From Ruegeria intermedia (GTDB lineage Bacteria; Pseudomonadota; Alphaproteobacteria; Rhodobacterales; Rhodobacteraceae): a stretch of DNA of 64,000 bases. The stretch covers positions 1 through 64,000 of the forward strand of contig NZ_FQVK01000014.1 in NCBI RefSeq assembly GCF_900129345.1. Direction: 5' to 3'. Under the pieces are notes generated by a model. The model made no database searches and was not told the origin of the DNA. It saw nothing but the letters and a program-made list of their open reading frames with translations. The position numbers and the translations under genes were made by a program. Shown one piece after another: positions 14,185-24,100 of the stretch. Within the stretch, counting starts at the first letter, position 1. The number at the start of each line of letters is the position of its first letter.

Positions 14185-15944
14185 GAGCGGATCTCCGACA
14201 GATTCAAGATATATTTCTGCACTTCTTCGCGCTGCGCTCGGGTGTTCACCCATGCATAATTCCTCCGCACGGTGCCGGGCGTGTCATCGAGCAGCCGCTC
14301 CAGCAGGTCCCAGCGGCCCGGGTTCTTTTGCAGCAACAGAGACGCGAGGCCGTGGCGGAAATTGTGTGGCGTCATCGGCAGGCCGGCGGCCCGGGTGTGG
14401 CGTTTGAACCATCCGAGGAAGGTTCGATAGTGAAGCGAACCAGCAGACTTCACGCTTGGAAAAAGAAACTCGCTTGTGTCGTGATCGGGGAACAGGGGAC
14501 GGATCCGGTCGAGATACCAGAGAATTGTTTCGAGACCGTTCAGGTTTCCCGGCTCGATCGGGGCCCAGATTTCGACGTTGTTTTTCGTGTGCTCTGGCGA
14601 AAGATGAAGCGTTGCGTGACGGGTCTGCGGAGTCGGTAATAGGAACGTTGCTTTCGGTCCGCGGAAGACGAGGTTTAGAGCACTGTCAATCCGCAGCGGT
14701 GCCCCACGCGTCTCTATCGCGCAGATGGCGGCAACGGTGCCGAGCTGGCGGATGGTCTCGGATTCTCCCATTGTCCATGGGCGCCCGGCGCCTTCGATCT
14801 CGCGGATCATCTGTTCCGTCTTGTTGCGAAATTGCACGTGCAACGAAAGGAAGGTCATCGTCTGGCGCGTCGACGACAATAGTGCTTCGCAGAACTTGCG
14901 GGAGCTTGGGGACATTTCGCTGCTTGCAGTTTTGCCGCGCGCGAGGAACCGATTGGCTTTTAGATGCGCCTTGATCGGTTCGGGGTCCACACCATTGCGG
15001 GCCATCACCACATAGTTGGCTTTCATATAGTCATGTGCGGTGCGCGCGGTAACGTGGCCGGGTTCGCCTTCGTGTTTCGACCAATAGCGGACGACCGCGG
15101 CAGCCGCAGCGCAGGTGAAGAGATCCGCAAGCGGTGTTGTGGTATCGGCTGGCAAAGCACCGGACCGGATCAGCGTGCTGACGAATTTGCGCAAGGCAGC
15201 CAGTTTGAAGTCGATGTCTGACTTGGACGCCGTGGTCACGTATTCCTGTTCAACCGGATCGTAAGTGGATTGCGTCGCGTTCTCGACCCAAGTCATGATT
15301 TCCGCCGCCAGATGCGCAGGGATGATGCCGAGATTTTCGTTCCGCCGCCGAGGCGGGGTAGCGAAGGGGTTGGGCGGCAGATGCACTGCGATCTCTTCAA
15401 ATGCCCGCGCCCGGTTCAACGTTTTCAACGCGCGTTGCAGCGTTTTCCATTCGTTGGATTCGAGAACCGAACTGTGCGCCAACAGCCATTCCTGGCTGAC
15501 ATCGCGCGGCTCGACCCGATACTGCCGGGCGAGATCGGCCAGTTTGCGCACGGGGATTAGAATGAGGGGCGGGCGGGCGTTTTCGGAACAAAGCTCAGGC
15601 GCACATGCTTCCAGACGTTCGAGAAGGTCCGCCCACGCATCTTTGCGGCACCGGCGTTCTTGGGCTGCGGCCAGCTCGCCGGTGGCGCCTTTCACGGCTG
15701 CTATGATCTTGCGGCGCGTGGCCTTGTAGGCGTTTTCGCTTTTGCTGCGGGCAGGATCAAAACCGTCGATCTTCAGGGTTTTTTTGATTGCGCTCAGGTC
15801 CGCAGGGACCAGGTTGAGCGGCGTGCCGTCGGTCATTTTGGAAAAACGCCCCACAGCATTGGCATAGTCGGTGTTGCCGTTCCGTTTGGCCCAATCCTGA
15901 ACGTCCTGCAGGGTCATTGTGGTTATTGGTTTTTGAAAGCTCAT
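14181..15944 (-). CDS. Tyrosine recombinase / integrase
   Basis: The 587-residue protein ends in a typical catalytic domain: Arg in the box-I segment ETRGAPLRIDSALNLVF, Lys in HLSPEHTKNNVEIWAP, HNFRHG with His527 and Arg530, and the nucleophile Tyr563 in VRRNYAW. The expected LGH-type His before the Tyr reads LDDT, a tolerated variation. It should cut and rejoin the ends of a mobile element. The gene overlaps the second recombinase by four bases and is preceded by a 287-base region packed with TGTCATT words, probable binding sites for this protein or for the small HTH protein upstream. Confidence 0.8.
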   Translation of the reverse strand: MSFQKPITTMTLQDVQDWAKRNGNTDYANAVGRFSKMTDGTPLNLVPADLSAIKKTLKIDGFDPARSKSENAYKATRRKIIAAVKGATGELAAAQERRCRKDAWADLLERLEACAPELCSENARPPLILIPVRKLADLARQYRVEPRDVSQEWLLAHSSVLESNEWKTLQRALKTLNRARAFEEIAVHLPPNPFATPPRRRNENLGIIPAHLAAEIMTWVENATQSTYDPVEQEYVTTASKSDIDFKLAALRKFVSTLIRSGALPADTTTPLADLFTCAAAAAVVRYWSKHEGEPGHVTARTAHDYMKANYVVMARNGVDPEPIKAHLKANRFLARGKTASSEMSPSSRKFCEALLSSTRQTMTFLSLHVQFRNKTEQMIREIEGAGRPWTMGESETIRQLGTVAAICAIETRGAPLRIDSALNLVFRGPKATFLLPTPQTRHATLHLSPEHTKNNVEIWAPIEPGNLNGLETILWYLDRIRPLFPDHDTSEFLFPSVKSAGSLHYRTFLGWFKRHTRAAGLPMTPHNFRHGLASLLLQKNPGRWDLLERLLDDTPGTVRRNYAWVNTRAQREEVQKYILNLSEIRS

Positions 15945-15968
15945 TTTGGCCCCTTTTCTTGTCCGCTA

Positions 15969-16207
15969 AATGACAAATTGGCCGTTATCGCAAAAACCGA
16001 AGCAGAAAATGACAGACTGCCGTGTATTTACCGGAGCCGAATGTTCAGTGGTGTTTGTCATTTTGTCCGCAGCAGGTGTCATTGTCCGTTATCGAGCCAA
16101 TTTCGTTTTGGATTGTCATTGGCGACTTGGTTGTTGATCAGTTTAGTGGCGCATGTGCCGCAGCACGTCTCCTTTCCGCGGCAAGGAGGAGATGGGTTCA
16201 AATGACA
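15969..16207. repeat. Cluster of six TGTCATT/AATGACA heptamers
   Basis: The word occurs at 15969-15975, 16008-16014 and 16201-16207 as AATGACA and at 16056-16062, 16077-16083 and 16114-16120 as TGTCATT. Several copies carry longer shared flanks such as GTCCG and CCGTTATCG (15982-15990; 16086-16094). Six copies in 240 bases, in two orientations, between the recombinase and the HTH gene look like arm-type sites for a recombinase or excisionase, or like iterons. Confidence 0.6.
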
Positions 16208-16231
16208 ATTTGGAAAAACGATTTGAAAAAA

Positions 16232-16765
16232 TTAACAAGACATTCCCGGCGAAAGGAACAGGCCTGAAGTGGGCGGAGCAACCTTTCCTGCACGGTCAGG
16301 TTTGTTGCGCGATCCAACAACGACGAAGACACCGGGTCGCAGCCCTGGATGGATGCGTTCCACGGGACGCTCAAACCGTGGTGCTTGGCCGGTCAGCCAC
16401 GCTTCAAGTTCAAAACGAAAGATCAGCCGCTTTCTTGGGCCCAGCCAGAGAAAGTTTGTGAAGGTTTTGTCGGCATGGTGACCGTCGAACATACGGCCGA
16501 TTGTTCTCGCAGACGAGTTTGCGATTTTTGCTACGGCCGGCACATCCAGAAGTGGTTGCCACGTTGAGTCAGACTCTGCGGGACATGATCCGGAAAAACC
16601 AAGTGCAGCCCAGAGCCGTTGTTTGGAATATCCCCCGCCACGTTTGGGAATTTCGATCCTCCGCATGACGCGACGTGCCATTGTCTCGGAACAATCGAAG
16701 AATTCCGCCAACTGCGGAACGGAGATGAGCTTTGTAAGCGCGGCAGTCTCGGTAAGATTGGGCAT
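16232..16765 (-). CDS. HTH protein, excisionase/MerR-like
   Basis: The 177-residue protein contains two similar HTH units: LISVPQLAEFFDCSETMARR near the start, then LLDVPAVAKIANSSARTIGR near residue 90, each followed by a basic wing-like segment. This is the pattern of excisionase or MerR-type winged helices that read a site and bend DNA. I took the ATG at 16765, which has AAGGGA about eight bases upstream; the longer frame adds a piece without domain character. The protein stands between a DUF3987-like gene and the recombinase pair, next to the heptamer cluster, so a role as recombination directionality factor or repressor is likely but unproven. Confidence 0.6.
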   Translation of the reverse strand: MPNLTETAALTKLISVPQLAEFFDCSETMARRVMRRIEIPKRGGGYSKQRLWAALGFSGSCPAESDSTWQPLLDVPAVAKIANSSARTIGRMFDGHHADKTFTNFLWLGPRKRLIFRFELEAWLTGQAPRFERPVERIHPGLRPGVFVVVGSRNKPDRAGKVAPPTSGLFLSPGMSC

Positions 16766-17316
16766 AGGTTGGTCCCTTGGGTATTCGCCAAGGAGGTGGG
16801 TCTTTTGCCAAGTTTCGGAAAAACTTTTGGACCCTGAAATTGTTGGAAGGAGGGATGCCAACACGAAATCGAGACGGTTGCCAAGCTGGTTTGGCGAGGC
16901 GAATGGACGAAAAGGGCTGGGTCACCTCGCGCTCATCGTTGCGGCCTTGTGCTCCTGCGGCTCTATGCGCTCGAGTTCCATCCACCTTTTGAAGGGATAC
17001 CGCCAGTCTGTCACACTGACCGAGTTCGGAAAACCTTACTCGCCGCTGCTCCGGAGATGGTTGTCGCTTCAAAAACTTACAGCCTCTCGCAATGAAGGGG
17101 GGAGCCTCTTTGGCAAGCGAAAACGTCGGGTGTAATGGAGCCAGTGTTATGTGTTGAAAGGCTGCCGATGTGGTAAAACACTTCGCCATGTGGGCGCTCG
17201 ACCGGTAATGGGCGTTTCGGAAATAGGGCTCGTTAAAGCCGTAGAGTCAAGGAAGCCGGTAAATATGAAACCGGCTCCCCAATTCGCGGCAACTCGATTG
17301 CAGCCGAGTCAGCCTT
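16766..17316. other. Intergenic region without a clear gene
   Basis: I see no convincing gene in these 551 bases. A short stem AGCCGGT/ACCGGCT (17254-17260 and 17270-17276) lies downstream of the DUF3987-like gene on the minus strand and may be a weak terminator. The rest could be promoter and leader of the HTH gene or decayed coding sequence. Confidence 0.5.
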
Positions 17317-18903
17317 TCAACGACTTTCGAGAACGCGGGGAAGTTCAATAACATTGAACGTGTCATCGGCTTTTTCGTGGGCTTCATTGCTGCCGTCACC
17401 AAATCCAAGAGATGCCTGATTCCGATATGCCTTCAGCACTCTCTCAAGCCGCTTTTGGTTCCTCGTCTTTTCCTGCTGCTTCAAACGTTCTTTCCGGGAC
17501 GAATGGCGGGCGAATAGCTGATCGGAGACCCTTGCATCCTGCGGATTCTGGGCCCCTGCAAGCCCAGCTGGCATTTCGACCTGTTCCAGAAGTTCCAAGA
17601 TCTCGCGGATCCGCGCCGAGTTCAGTTCTGCCCGAGCCTTGGCGCTGAGTTTCCGGCTGATATCCCGTGCCGAGATCGAAGTGGCGCCAGCCGCCATCAA
17701 GCGGTCTCGGTGCGCAACAACGGTGCGGATCTGGCCACTCCAAGGGTTGTCGTATTCGCGGATCATGACCAAGGCGCTTTCCATGTGGAATTCCGCATAT
17801 TTTGTTGCAATTTCGGCGGTTTCAACGTCGATCGGATGGCGCGAGCGACCCAGCAGGAAATGGATCACGGGGAGATAGCTGAAAACCGAATATCCAATGC
17901 GCCGGATGAAAGAACCCGGCAGTTGGCTCATTCCCCACGCTGTGCGCAGCCCGCGCCACCAGGCCTCGAGATACGGCAGAACTTCGTCATAGAGCGTGTA
18001 AGTGCCACAGCCGTTCGCTTGCGCGCAGAGCGCGAACCACACTTCACGCAGCTTTTCCTGCTCGCGTGCGCTCTTCTCGCCTTTGAAAAACAGGAGATGC
18101 TCGAACATATCGGTGTCTTTCCGGGGCTCGGCCACGACGTAGTTGAAGCGCTGGCACAGGCCATCAAGCATACTCGCCAGATCCACATTCATCTTCCACG
18201 TCTCTCGGACAGTCAGGCCGAAGAAGGTGAAGTGAGGATCTTCGACGACCATCTTCTCTTTTTCGCTTTTCAGGCGGTTGGCGATGGTCTTTTGCGAGTA
18301 TGCATCGAGCATCCAGGGTTTGATCCGAGCGTAGTTCGACTGGGTGCGGATTTGGTTAAAGAACTGCCCGACTTCGTCCTGGAACCAATAGCTCCCGTTG
18401 TTGTTTTTCAGGCTGACGATCCATTCCGCATCGGTGCAGCCAGTTGGAAACATCCTCACGGGCTCCTTTGCACCCTCGCCTGCCAGCGTTTCCGCAACAC
18501 GATCGGTCGCGAGGGTCTTGGAGCTTCCAGAGGCTGCCAGGGCAATAGTCCAAAGAATTGGGCGACGTGGCGCGAGACCGGGGATTTCGACCACCGCGCC
18601 GTTTTGTGTGAGCCACGATGACGCGACCATGATCAATTTGAACAACGGCAAGGCATAGCTGGTATCGGTATCTCTGAAGTGCTTCAGTAGGCGTTCAATG
18701 AAAGAACCGCGCGGGATCAGCGGGGTGACGTCCAGTGCTTCGGGTCGCTCTTTCACAGCCAGCATTGCGGCGAGATCGCTCTTTTCCTGGGGGGTTAGCG
18801 GACGGCTCTTCTTACCGTCATTGACGCGGACGTCTGCGAAGATCTCGTCCTTCGCTTTCTTGTTGCGTTTCCGCGCCGGGGCGGGAGTGGTCTTCTGTGC
18901 CAT
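17317..18903 (-). CDS. DUF3987-like mobile-element protein (degenerate P-loop ATPase)
   Basis: The 528-residue protein resembles DUF3987 proteins of phages and plasmids, which are thought to be replication-linked ATPases. A helical N-terminus (SFIERLLKHFRDTDTSYALP) leads to ILWTIALAASGSSKTLATDR, which stands where a Walker A should be but lacks the first and third Gly, and then to WFQDEVGQFF, a Walker B-like segment. The C-terminus is basic and coiled (KERLKQQEKTRNQKRLERVL). I chose the ATG at 18903 because AGAAAGG precedes it; the open frame extends further but without homology-like sequence. It lies just ahead of the HTH and recombinase genes on the same strand. Confidence 0.6.
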   Translation of the reverse strand: MAQKTTPAPARKRNKKAKDEIFADVRVNDGKKSRPLTPQEKSDLAAMLAVKERPEALDVTPLIPRGSFIERLLKHFRDTDTSYALPLFKLIMVASSWLTQNGAVVEIPGLAPRRPILWTIALAASGSSKTLATDRVAETLAGEGAKEPVRMFPTGCTDAEWIVSLKNNNGSYWFQDEVGQFFNQIRTQSNYARIKPWMLDAYSQKTIANRLKSEKEKMVVEDPHFTFFGLTVRETWKMNVDLASMLDGLCQRFNYVVAEPRKDTDMFEHLLFFKGEKSAREQEKLREVWFALCAQANGCGTYTLYDEVLPYLEAWWRGLRTAWGMSQLPGSFIRRIGYSVFSYLPVIHFLLGRSRHPIDVETAEIATKYAEFHMESALVMIREYDNPWSGQIRTVVAHRDRLMAAGATSISARDISRKLSAKARAELNSARIREILELLEQVEMPAGLAGAQNPQDARVSDQLFARHSSRKERLKQQEKTRNQKRLERVLKAYRNQASLGFGDGSNEAHEKADDTFNVIELPRVLESR

Positions 18904-19205
18904 GTGCACGCCTTTCTTGCTGATTGCGTGCTGGGGAAATCGATCCGGAAAAGTAAACCCGAGAGCCGGGTTTGATTGGTTGCTCCCGGTAAAAGTGGGA
19001 ACGTCAGTCGACAGCCGACAATTATCGTAATTAAATGAAATAAAACGAAAAAAAGCGATATCATGCAGCCGACATTTCGCCGACAAATCATGTGCCGGTT
19101 CGAAGCCATTGGTTTCACCACGAAAAAAATCAGTGGCACCATTTTGGCGCTGGCTGTTTCGTCACAGTCTAAACGGTGGAGCAGGGGCTCAACTTCTGAC
19201 GCAAA
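18904..19205. other. Intergenic region between DUF3987-like and HNH genes
   Basis: About 300 bases with no gene I can support. It should hold the promoter of the 17317-18903 gene (AT-rich around 19020-19060) and the 3' end of the HNH operon transcript. No clear terminator hairpin was found. Confidence 0.5.
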
Positions 19206-19970
19206 TCAGGAAACAGAAAGCGCGAAGGTTTTGCGGTGAACTGCGAGATACTTCATATGCCCCTCGGATAGTGAGATCGGAGCGTCCAGTTCGTGCTCCA
19301 GCCTCTCGCGCGCTTTGGCTGTCAATCGGGGCGAGAACTGCGGCCAACCATCCTCGCCGAAGGTCACGAGGTGGCGGTCGAAGGCAGCGTCCCAGAGAGC
19401 CGACAACAAAAGCCCGTTGTAGACGTCGAGCCGTTCAGCATCGTTTTCACACTCTGCCCATGGCTTCATGTGACTCGCTCGAAGCAGGGCGGGATCCGAG
19501 ATCCCGGTGAGAGGACAGCGCCCCTTCCAGAACCGCATCAGCGCGTCCCTGAATAGATCTTGTCCGACACGCTGAACAACCAAGCGCTCGGCTTCGGTCG
19601 ATGTTGGCATCGAGCGCGTCCGTTGCTTGAATTTCTGCAAAGGGTCATTCGGTAAAGCCTTGGCCAAATCGTAGGCCCGAGAGACCGCCCTATAAAGTTC
19701 CGTGGCCGTTGGATAGGCAAACCGTGCCAAGCCCGGGCCGGGCAAGTCCACCGTTGTTCCAAGTTCTTTGGCGACACCGGCGTGGTCCACTGCGAGAAAC
19801 CACGGACCCTGCGGACTGGCCGCTGCCAGCCCTATCTGGCCGGGCGCGTCGTGGCTGGCATGCAGCATCCATCCATCTGTTGTTTCGAGCGCCACCCGCC
19901 ACCCGTTGTCCCAAGCTGACTTCTGGCATTCGGTCGCCACAATGAAACTTGGCGGATTTTCTGGCTTCAT
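19206..19970 (-). CDS. HNH endonuclease, last gene of the DISARM-like operon
   Basis: The C-terminal half of this 254-residue protein has an HNH nuclease core of the HNH_2 type: RCPLTGISDPALLRASHMKP with His167, then LDVYNGLLLSALWDAAFDRH with Asn185 and His200. Cys152 and other zinc-type Cys pairs of classical HNH proteins are not all present. The N-terminal 120 residues (WRVALETTDGWMLHASHDAP, then GPWFLAVDHAG) form a separate domain of unknown type, as in restriction-linked HNH proteins. It overlaps the metallopeptidase gene by four bases, so it belongs to the same transcript as the methyltransferase and helicases. It may provide the DNA cleavage of the system; this is inference. Confidence 0.75.
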   Translation of the reverse strand: MKPENPPSFIVATECQKSAWDNGWRVALETTDGWMLHASHDAPGQIGLAAASPQGPWFLAVDHAGVAKELGTTVDLPGPGLARFAYPTATELYRAVSRAYDLAKALPNDPLQKFKQRTRSMPTSTEAERLVVQRVGQDLFRDALMRFWKGRCPLTGISDPALLRASHMKPWAECENDAERLDVYNGLLLSALWDAAFDRHLVTFGEDGWPQFSPRLTAKARERLEHELDAPISLSEGHMKYLAVHRKTFALSVS

Positions 19971-21121
19971 CCGGTCAAACCTCCATCCTCGAACGGCATG
20001 CCAAGCAGCTTTTCAATCCGATGGGCACAGGTCAGCACCCTGTGCACGTCAAGAGCTTCAAAGGCTCCCTTGTAGGTGTCCAGGTATGACTCGCTGCGCG
20101 GTGCAAGGCCTGACCGTTTCGCAACAACATAGGCGACGCTTTCCGCCTCGATTTCACGCAGCGCAAGGTCCGCCGGGCGATAGGGTTTGATCCGCCTTGC
20201 GAAGTCCGTGCCGCAGTGTCCCAGGAAGATATGAGCCAACTCGTGCACAAGCGTCACGACCTGAGTGGGTTCCGGGTGATTGCGATTCACGCCAACCTCA
20301 AAGGTCTGGAGCATTTTCGGATCGCCATGGTCAGTGATGCGCCGTGCGAACCCGGCGGAACGGTCGCCCTTGTCGAGCCAGATCAGGCGCAGATCCTCTT
20401 CCGCCATCGCCTGCTCACAGGCACGCAGGAACCTGGATGGTAGCTTGCCCGCAGTGGGAAACGAGAACGCGGCTTCCGGCAAGTCATCTCCCTCCGTATC
20501 CAGCACGTCATAGACGAAGTTCACCGGGCCAAAGTTGCGCAGGATGACGAGAGGACGTGCGCCTTCTTTCGGTCGGCGGCGAAAGCGGGTCCACCAGTCC
20601 TGCACGGTCATCGCGTGGCTGATCCCGGGCTTCTGGGCGTGCAGCAGCATCGCGTTGAACGGCGCCATGTATCTGAGCCGCGCCGTGAAATCAAAAAGCT
20701 CCTTGAGCGCGCCGCTGTTCGAATAGAGCTGGGTATCGGCGATCAGTTGGTCGATCAGTGCACGATCCGGGTCGTGGCCGTCCATTTCAGGCCGGCCGAA
20801 CAGGTCTCCTTGTTCTCCGGGGCGCAAAGGGTCAGCCAGCAACCGCTCCAGATCAAATCTCGGGGGATACTCCTCAAAGCTTTCGTCATCAGACGGTGGG
20901 GAAAAGCCGCTGGCGATCCCCCGCCGACACTGGTCCACGAAAAGGTCGAAATAGGGGCGGAACCGCTGCTCCTGTTCTTCGGTCATCCCTCCGTCGCGCA
21001 TCGTGACAAGGATGGAGTCGGCATCGGGCGTCCAGTCAAATCTGGAGTCGAATATGTTGCGGACGGCGCCGCGCAGGAAATCGGCCACGTGGGCATAGAC
21101 CTCGGGATTGATCGCTGCCAT
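19967..21121 (-). CDS. IrrE/ImmA-type metallopeptidase protein
   Basis: A zinc-protease motif VVTLVHELAHIFLGH (His293, Glu294, His297) is followed by a Glu-rich helix ALREIEAESVAYVVAKRSGL that can give the third ligand. This is the COG2856/IrrE-ImmA pattern, also seen in the N-terminal zincin domains of plasmid antirestriction proteins. The first 160 residues are acidic and helical and unlike a peptidase; residues 140-250 hold beta strands (RPLVILRNFGPVNFVYDVLD). Such peptidases cleave repressors upon stress or phage infection. Position between a methyltransferase and an HNH nuclease, with a three-base gap and a four-base overlap, suggests control of, or activation within, the system. Confidence 0.75.
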   Translation of the reverse strand: MAAINPEVYAHVADFLRGAVRNIFDSRFDWTPDADSILVTMRDGGMTEEQEQRFRPYFDLFVDQCRRGIASGFSPPSDDESFEEYPPRFDLERLLADPLRPGEQGDLFGRPEMDGHDPDRALIDQLIADTQLYSNSGALKELFDFTARLRYMAPFNAMLLHAQKPGISHAMTVQDWWTRFRRRPKEGARPLVILRNFGPVNFVYDVLDTEGDDLPEAAFSFPTAGKLPSRFLRACEQAMAEEDLRLIWLDKGDRSAGFARRITDHGDPKMLQTFEVGVNRNHPEPTQVVTLVHELAHIFLGHCGTDFARRIKPYRPADLALREIEAESVAYVVAKRSGLAPRSESYLDTYKGAFEALDVHRVLTCAHRIEKLLGMPFEDGGLTG

Positions 21122-21124
21122 CCG

Positions 21125-24100
21125 CTACATCCCCATCGCGGTGAAGTCGCCGCTTGCCTCCATCCGGTCCCAGGCCTCCAGCACCAGGCGGCGGGTGCGG
21201 TATTCGCCGAATGCGCGGATTTCCTTTTCCTTCAGCACGCGGAAGGTTTCCGAGGGGTAGTCCTCGCCCTTCACGTCGGCCGGGTCGAGGATGTAGCGCA
21301 GCTCGTCGCGGGTCACGCCATAGGCGCGGGCGTAGAAGGCGTCGAGCTCGGCGCGCAGATGGGCGCGGCGGTCCTCGTCCCAGGGGAAGGGCGGGCCGTC
21401 ATGGCCCAGGTCGCGAGCGAAGGGGGCGAGGGAATGGGAGGTGTAGGTGAGTTCCAGCACCCGCTTGGTGACGAAGCCGAGGCGGGGCTCGGTGTAGAAG
21501 CTGGGGGGGAGGACGGGGAATTGCTTGAGGTAGCCGTAAGTCAGGTGGAGACCCGCAACCTTAATCCGAGCCGTGTAGTCGCAGACCATCGAATTCAGCG
21601 AGGCATATAGGCCGGTAACTTGGTTTGCGGGCTGATCGCTGAACATCAAAGGCATTGTGTGCCCGACGCCTACACGCGGAATAATAGCAAAAATGGCCGT
21701 TCTCTCGTTCGTGGCGGATGTGACGTCCTTGAAGCCCAGAAGCCAAGCGGCCTTCGTCCTTGAGGAAAGGCGCTCTTCCAGTTCGGACTTTTCAACCCAA
21801 TAGTAGGGTTCCGGCTCAAAAGCTGGGTCTTGGTGCTGGTCCAAGGTCGTCTCGGGTAGCACGCGATAACCGCGGTCGTCACCGCGTTCGCCGTATCCCG
21901 CTGCCCGATGGTCGAAGAACGACACCATCTTCGCCTCGTAAAGCGGCACGTAGCGCCGTGGCCCGCGCGGGCCGCCGCCGGTGAGCGCGAGGCTGGTCGT
22001 ATCCGTGCCCTCCACCGCCAGCGACCCTTGCGCGGGGTGGGCGCCTGTCGCGATCCAGTCGGTGCCACAGCGTTCAAACCCCTCGGCCTGCAACTGCGCG
22101 GCGGTGCGGAACAGGGCGCTGTCGGAGGTCATGTTGAACAGCCCCTGCCGGAACTCCACGCCCCACGGGTTGCCCGCTGCACCCTTGCCCTCGTCAATCA
22201 GCACCGGGGCGCCTCTGTAGATCTTCGCCGTCAGCTCCGCATCGGCGCGGGAGCGGAAGACGGGTGCTGTGCGGGTGTTGGGGTTGATCGCAGCGATTTG
22301 ATCGGGCGAGAGGGTGAAGTTGCGCTCGGGCTCGGCCACTTGGGCCGGTTCGGTCAGGAAAAAGGCGAAATGCGCCGTGGGCTCGTCGCGCCCCAGGGTG
22401 AGTAGGCAGAATTTCATGCGGCTGTCCACCGCCGGGAAAAGCCCTGCGCGGTTCTCGAAATCCACCAGCCGCGCCAGACGTTTCGTTTCCACCAGATGGG
22501 CAAAGAAGGGCGCGGTGGTGGCGTCGGTGGCGATGCCGGTGGGCACGATGACCCCGGCGCGGCCCCGGGCGAGATTGGCGAAGAGTTCGGCGAATAGGCT
22601 GTAGGTGTTCACCTTGCCCTTGGCGGTGAGATCAAAGCGCCCGGAGGCGCGGGTAAACTCGTTGACCGCATCGAACTGGCGCTTGGCGGCAACAAACTCG
22701 TCCCATGCGGGCGGGTCGGTCTCTCGCAATGCCTCGATGACGCGTTTGCGCGCGGCCCCGGCGAGGGCCGCGATCTCGGGCTTGCGGGCGGCGAAATATT
22801 CCTTGTCAGATAGTTGCATCACCTCCCACGGCGGGTTGCCCAGCACCACGTCAAAGCCACCGCGCGCCATGACATCGGGAAATTCCAGCGGCCAGTGCAG
22901 CGCGCGGGCGCGGCTGGCGGCGCGGGCGTTTTCCATCACCTTGCGCCGCCCCTTGCCCTGACCCACGGCCAGCCAGACGTCTTCGGATGTGGGCACCGTG
23001 CGCTCGCCATCGCCGCGCGGCACCTCGCCGGTTTTCGGCAGCAGGAAGGCGGCGGTGTAGAGGTTGCAGCCCATGCGCGCCCGCTGGAACGCCTGTTTCT
23101 GGCGCAGAGATTTCCATGCGGATTTCTTGGCCTCGATATCGGCCACTGTTTCCTCGGGCAGGTCGCGCAGATCGGCGAACTCGGCCGCCATCGGCGCGGT
23201 CGGTAGGGTCGAGGGGCCGCCGGTAAAGTCGAGACTGCCCTGGCCCGATTTCGCGTCGCGGTTGGCCTTGAGGTAGAATTTGGCGACGTCCTTGTCGTCA
23301 CCGGTCAGCGGCTTGTAGGCATCGTCTGGGATGCCGTCTTCCAGCACCTTCATGTCGAACACGCCGAGCAGCGCGTCACCGCAGCGGATCTGCGCATCGA
23401 AGAAGCCAAGCGGCAGGCCCGGGTCCACCGTCTCGATCCACAGCGCGACCTTGGTCAGTTCCACGGCCATAGGGTTGCGGTCCACCCCGTGGATACAGCG
23501 CCGGGCCACGTCACGCAGGGCATGGCGGAAATCCGCGGCCGAGGGGGTGCCTTCGGCGCGGTGACGCGCAACGCGGGTGGCGATGCGGCGGGCGGCGGCC
23601 AGCAGGAAGTGGCCGGATCCGCAGGCCGGATCGATGACGGTGAGGTTCAATAGCGCGTCGGCGGGATCTTCCGCTTCGGCCTCGGTCCGGTCGAGCACCG
23701 GGTCGAGCGCGGTATCCAGGAGCGCCTGCACCAGGCTGTCCGGCGTGTAGTAAGAGCCTGTGGTCTTGCGCTGGTTGCCTTTTTGCTCGGCCACGTCGGT
23801 GGCGAAGGTCAGGGTGCGGCCATCGGTTTCGACCTGCGGCTGAAGTTCAAGCAGGGATTCATAGACTGAGCCCAGTTCCTCGGTCTCCATCGCGCGCCAG
23901 TTGACCGGGACGAGGGTTCCGTCCTGCCGGAGCCAGCCGAGCTTGAAGATCGCCTCGAGGAAGGCGCGGTTGGGCAGTCGGGCAGCGCGCAGGTCCGGCA
24001 TCTGGCCCTTGGCAAAGAGGCCGCCGAGCGCGGGCAGGCCGAGACGCTTCTCGCCCTCGGACAGTGCAGAGAAGATGATTTTCATCCCCTCGAAGCGGTC

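Noticed and set aside
15969..16207. CRISPR array
   Set aside because: The repeated unit is only seven bases, occurs in both orientations and has irregular spacing. No cas gene is present; I saw no CRISPR array anywhere in the window.
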